Assembly (NCBI GenBank): GCA_029287275.1
Contig: JARFRL010000058.1
Span: 1-25,648, forward strand
Origin: Pontiella desulfatans
GTDB lineage: Bacteria; Verrucomicrobiota; Kiritimatiellia; Kiritimatiellales; Pontiellaceae
Direction: 5' to 3'
Length of the DNA: 25,648 bases
The first letter of the stretch is position 1; each line of letters starts with the position of its first letter. Below the pieces are notes generated by a model. The model made no database searches. It was not told the origin of the DNA and worked only from the letters and a program-made list of their open reading frames with translations. Position numbers and translations under genes: made by a program. Shown piece after piece: positions 24,003-25,648 of the stretch.

Positions 24003-24675
24003 AAACGTTCGCGCAAAAGCTCTCGGTCGCCTGTTGGCGGAGATCCGCGATGGCGGCGGCCATGTCGGCCTGCTTGTAGAGATAGGAACCCGCCACGAAC
24101 AGATTGCAACCCGCGGCCGCGGCGCCTCGAACCGTTTTATCGTCGATCCCGCCATCAATCGCGATATCGACCCAATCGGCCGTGCGGCGAATCGCGGCGA
24201 TCTTTTCCTCGACGTTGGCGATATAGCTCTGCCCGCCGAAACCGGGGTGCACCGACATCACCATCACCTCGTCCACCCAACGGTTTTCCAGGCATTCGAA
24301 TATCGCCTCCGCGGGGGTTTCCGGATTGAGAGTGATCGCGGGGCGCTTGCCCAGCGCGCGGATCGCGGCGAGCGTTTCCTTCACGTCGCACTTGGCTTCG
24401 ATGTGAATCTGGATCGTGTCGGACCCCGCCGCGGCGAAGGCCTTGATATGATCCTGTGGCCGCTGAACCATGAGATGAACGTTCTGGGGGATGGAAACCG
24501 CCGCGGCCGACATTTTCACCACGCCCGGCCCGAAACTGATGTTCGGCACGAACACGCCGTCCATCACGTCCACGTGGATCTGGTCCGCGCCCGCGGCCTC
24601 GGCTCGTTGGCACCCCTCGGCCAACCGACCGAGGTCCGCGGCGAGAATGGATGGCAGGATTTGTATGTCCGGCAT
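24001..24675 (-). CDS. rpe: Ribulose-phosphate 3-epimerase
   Basis: Interconverts ribulose 5-phosphate and xylulose 5-phosphate in the pentose phosphate pathway. 224 aa TIM barrel, normal length. Signatures: ILPSILAADLGRLAEG, HVDVMDGVFVPNISFGP with the catalytic Asp, VHLMVQRPQDHI, VMSVHPGFGGQSYI, and IDGGIDDKTV with the second Asp, then VAGSYLY for phosphate binding. GGAAGGAAACAAA precedes the ATG. Downstream of the tRNA-Met terminator on the same strand. Confidence 0.97.
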   Translation of the reverse strand: MPDIQILPSILAADLGRLAEGCQRAEAAGADQIHVDVMDGVFVPNISFGPGVVKMSAAAVSIPQNVHLMVQRPQDHIKAFAAAGSDTIQIHIEAKCDVKETLAAIRALGKRPAITLNPETPAEAIFECLENRWVDEVMVMSVHPGFGGQSYIANVEEKIAAIRRTADWVDIAIDGGIDDKTVRGAAAAGCNLFVAGSYLYKQADMAAAIADLRQQATESFCANV

Positions 24676-24759
24676 TTTGTTTCCTTCCGATATAAGGCTA
24701 CGACGCTACCCCAGAGGCTCGCCCAGCGTCAAGCGCGCCGCGCCGGCCGCGCCGGAGAC

Positions 24760-24792
24760 AAAAAAAAGGCCGACTGTTTCCAGTCGGCCTTT
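24760..24792 (-). terminator. Strong rho-independent terminator after tRNA-Met
   Basis: Minus strand GGCCGACTG-GAAA-CAGTCGGCC (24768-24789), 9-bp stem capped by a GNRA-type GAAA loop, then eight Ts (complement of 24760-24767). It follows the tRNA 3' end by 6 nt. AAA/TTT flanks extend the stem by 3 bp, so it may also act weakly rightward. Confidence 0.9.
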
Positions 24793-24797
24793 CAAGT

Positions 24798-24874
<77 letters not shown>

Positions 24875-25311
24875 GTCTTGTCTCGTAAGAGGCGGATGAA
24901 GGTACATGATTTCCGGAGGGGCGCAAGGGGGAATGTTCTTTTTTTTCGCGTTTGATTCAACCCCGACGCGACCCGCCCGAAGCGCCCGCGACTCAAGTCC
25001 GGTGAACACAGCGACATCCAACGATCAACCCCTCGCGCTACCCCTCCAATCGGGACTGGTTTTTTTGGGATTCATTAAAAAATTCGGCGTGCCGACGCTC
25101 CAGATGTTTCATGCGTTTGGTTTTGGCCTTCTCGATTTTGGCGGCGAATCGTTCCGGGCTGAACCGCGGATCGCGGGAACCGAGGAAACGGATCCGGGCT
25201 TCGTCATGCCGGGAACATGGATGATGTAGGGCTCGCGGATGCCGCTTCCCACCGCCGACCCTTTCCGCCGCGGAACGGAAGCAACGAAATAGGCGGCCTC
25301 CTTCCCCTCAA
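24875..25311. other. Gene-poor stretch between tRNA-Met and integrase remnant
   Basis: No convincing gene on either strand. Upstream of tRNA-Met it should hold that tRNA's promoter, but I found no clear -35/-10 pair. The only protein-like reading is the startless minus-strand stretch listed separately. It probably consists of decayed mobile-element DNA next to the tRNA-Leu site. Confidence 0.5.
25038..25202 (-). pseudogene. Possible small decayed ORF without a start
   Basis: A minus-strand frame reads DEARIRFLGSRDPRFSPERF, continues with a Lys/Arg/Glu-rich helix (AAKIEKAKTKRMKHLERRHA) and stops at 25038-25040. It has the composition of a real charged helical protein but no ATG, GTG or TTG at the expected place. 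One extra base after ATGAC near 25198 would create a start (ATGAC.GAAGCC). I recognise no family; it may be coincidental. Confidence 0.25.
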
Positions 25312-25524
25312 GTGGCGAAGGAGTTGATGAGACATTCCGACATGAAGACCACGACTCAGATCTATACGGACGTCGGGCAGTTGGGCGTTGACTCCATGGT
25401 GAACAAGTTGCCAAGCCTGATGACCGCCACAAATACCGCCACAAAAGGGCCTAAAAGCGCCACAAAAACGGGCGAAAACGAGGCTTTTCAGGTGGTAAAA
25501 AATTGGCGCAAATGCTTGGTATAG
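25312..25524 (+). pseudogene. C-terminal remnant of a phage-type tyrosine integrase
   Basis: About 70 codons beginning QVAKELMRHSDMKTTTQIYT. This is the last catalytic block of a tyrosine recombinase: His of MRHSD and the nucleophile Tyr in QIYTD, then the usual LGVDSMVNKLPSL helix and a polar Thr/Lys tail. The R-K-HxxR parts and the whole N-terminal domain, some 300 residues, are missing, and upstream sequence in this frame shows no homology. It ends 23 nt from the 3' end of tRNA-Leu, the classical position of an island integrase. Unable to act by itself. Confidence 0.75.
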
Positions 25525-25538
25525 AAGCTTTTGCGCCA
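25497..25538 (-). terminator. Rho-independent terminator of tRNA-Leu
   Basis: Minus strand TGGCGCAAA (25538-25530) pairs with TTTGCGCCA (25512-25504); inner AAGC/GCTT also pairs. A run of six Ts (complement of 25497-25502) follows after one A and a T. Starts about 10 nt past the tRNA 3' end. It overlaps the last codons of the integrase remnant. Confidence 0.8.
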
Positions 25539-25547
25539 GAAAAAAAA

Positions 25548-25636
25548 TGGTGCTCGGGGTGGGATTCGAACCCACACGGGATTTAACTCCCACAAGGCCC
25601 TCAACCTTGCGTGTCTACCAATTTCACCACCCGAGC
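25548..25636 (-). tRNA. tRNA-Leu (anticodon GAG)
   Basis: 89 nt with encoded CCA (complement of 25548-25550). Acceptor GCTCGGG/CCCGAGC is perfect; anticodon stem CAAGG/CCTTG encloses TTGAGGG with GAG. A long class II variable arm (GGGAGTTAAATCCC) and T arm GTGGG-TTCGAAT-CCCAC support Leu. Promoter lies outside the window. Confidence 0.97.
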
Positions 25637-25648
25637 GATGTTGAAAAG

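Noticed and set aside
25204..25593. A minus-strand ORF starting MGVKSRVGSNPTPSTI
   Set aside because: Its first codons are tRNA-Leu sequence; the rest crosses the terminator and integrase remnant.

Overview
The window is a G+C-rich bacterial chromosome segment with dense, short-spaced genes. The gene set is Gram-negative: a BamA-type outer-membrane assembly factor and a secreted Lcl_C/DUF1566 protein. That secreted protein ends in a calcium-loop segment plus a short C-terminal module of a style I associate with Verrucomicrobiota, Kiritimatiellota and Lentisphaerota. The integron-type integrase with a long N-terminal extension and the composition fit that group too. My best guess is a member of the PVC superphylum, possibly Kiritimatiellota, but no 16S or other decisive marker is present.

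Layout, left to right. (1) 1-1317: an integron-integrase-like tyrosine recombinase, open at the left edge, followed by a 28-codon overlapping ORF and a hairpin. (2) 1314-5639: a secreted DUF1566 protein transcribed leftward, divergent from an OmpR-type response regulator and a histidine kinase whose periplasmic region carries a canonical pair of EF-hand loops. (3) 5672-8184: ligA and a YhcH/YjgK/YiaL-family gene. (4) 8191-15657, leftward: tRNA-Gln, prs, rplY, pth, rpsF, ssb, rpsR, rplI, dnaB, bamA. This tightly packed unit joins two gene strings that are usually separate (tRNA-Gln-prs-rplY-pth and rpsF-ssb-rpsR-rplI-dnaB) and ends in bamA. A good sigma70-type promoter lies upstream, with a terminator-shaped hairpin between promoter and tRNA. 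(5) 15785-18866, leftward: a small membrane protein, an ATP-grasp-like protein, argH and dtd. (6) 18964-21052, leftward: a COG3044 ABC-class ATPase with a degenerate P-loop, and an FmdB-type zinc-ribbon protein. (7) 21179-23824, rightward: an iron-type alcohol dehydrogenase closely followed by a sodium:solute symporter. (8) 24001-24874, leftward: rpe and an initiator-type tRNA-Met with an unusual anticodon stem. (9) 24875-25636: a gene-poor stretch with an integrase C-terminal remnant abutting the 3' end of tRNA-Leu(GAG), probably the scar of an element that integrated there.

Most of the window is housekeeping: translation, replication, PRPP synthesis and outer-membrane biogenesis. The items most worth a second look are the EF-hand sensor kinase facing a secreted protein with calcium-type loops, the ABC-class ATPase that lost its Walker A Lys and Ser/Thr, the hairpin in the leader of the large operon, the initiator tRNA lacking one of the three G-C pairs, and the recombination remnants at both ends. 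I did not find CRISPR arrays, intact insertion sequences, convincing attC sites or an evident new defence system.
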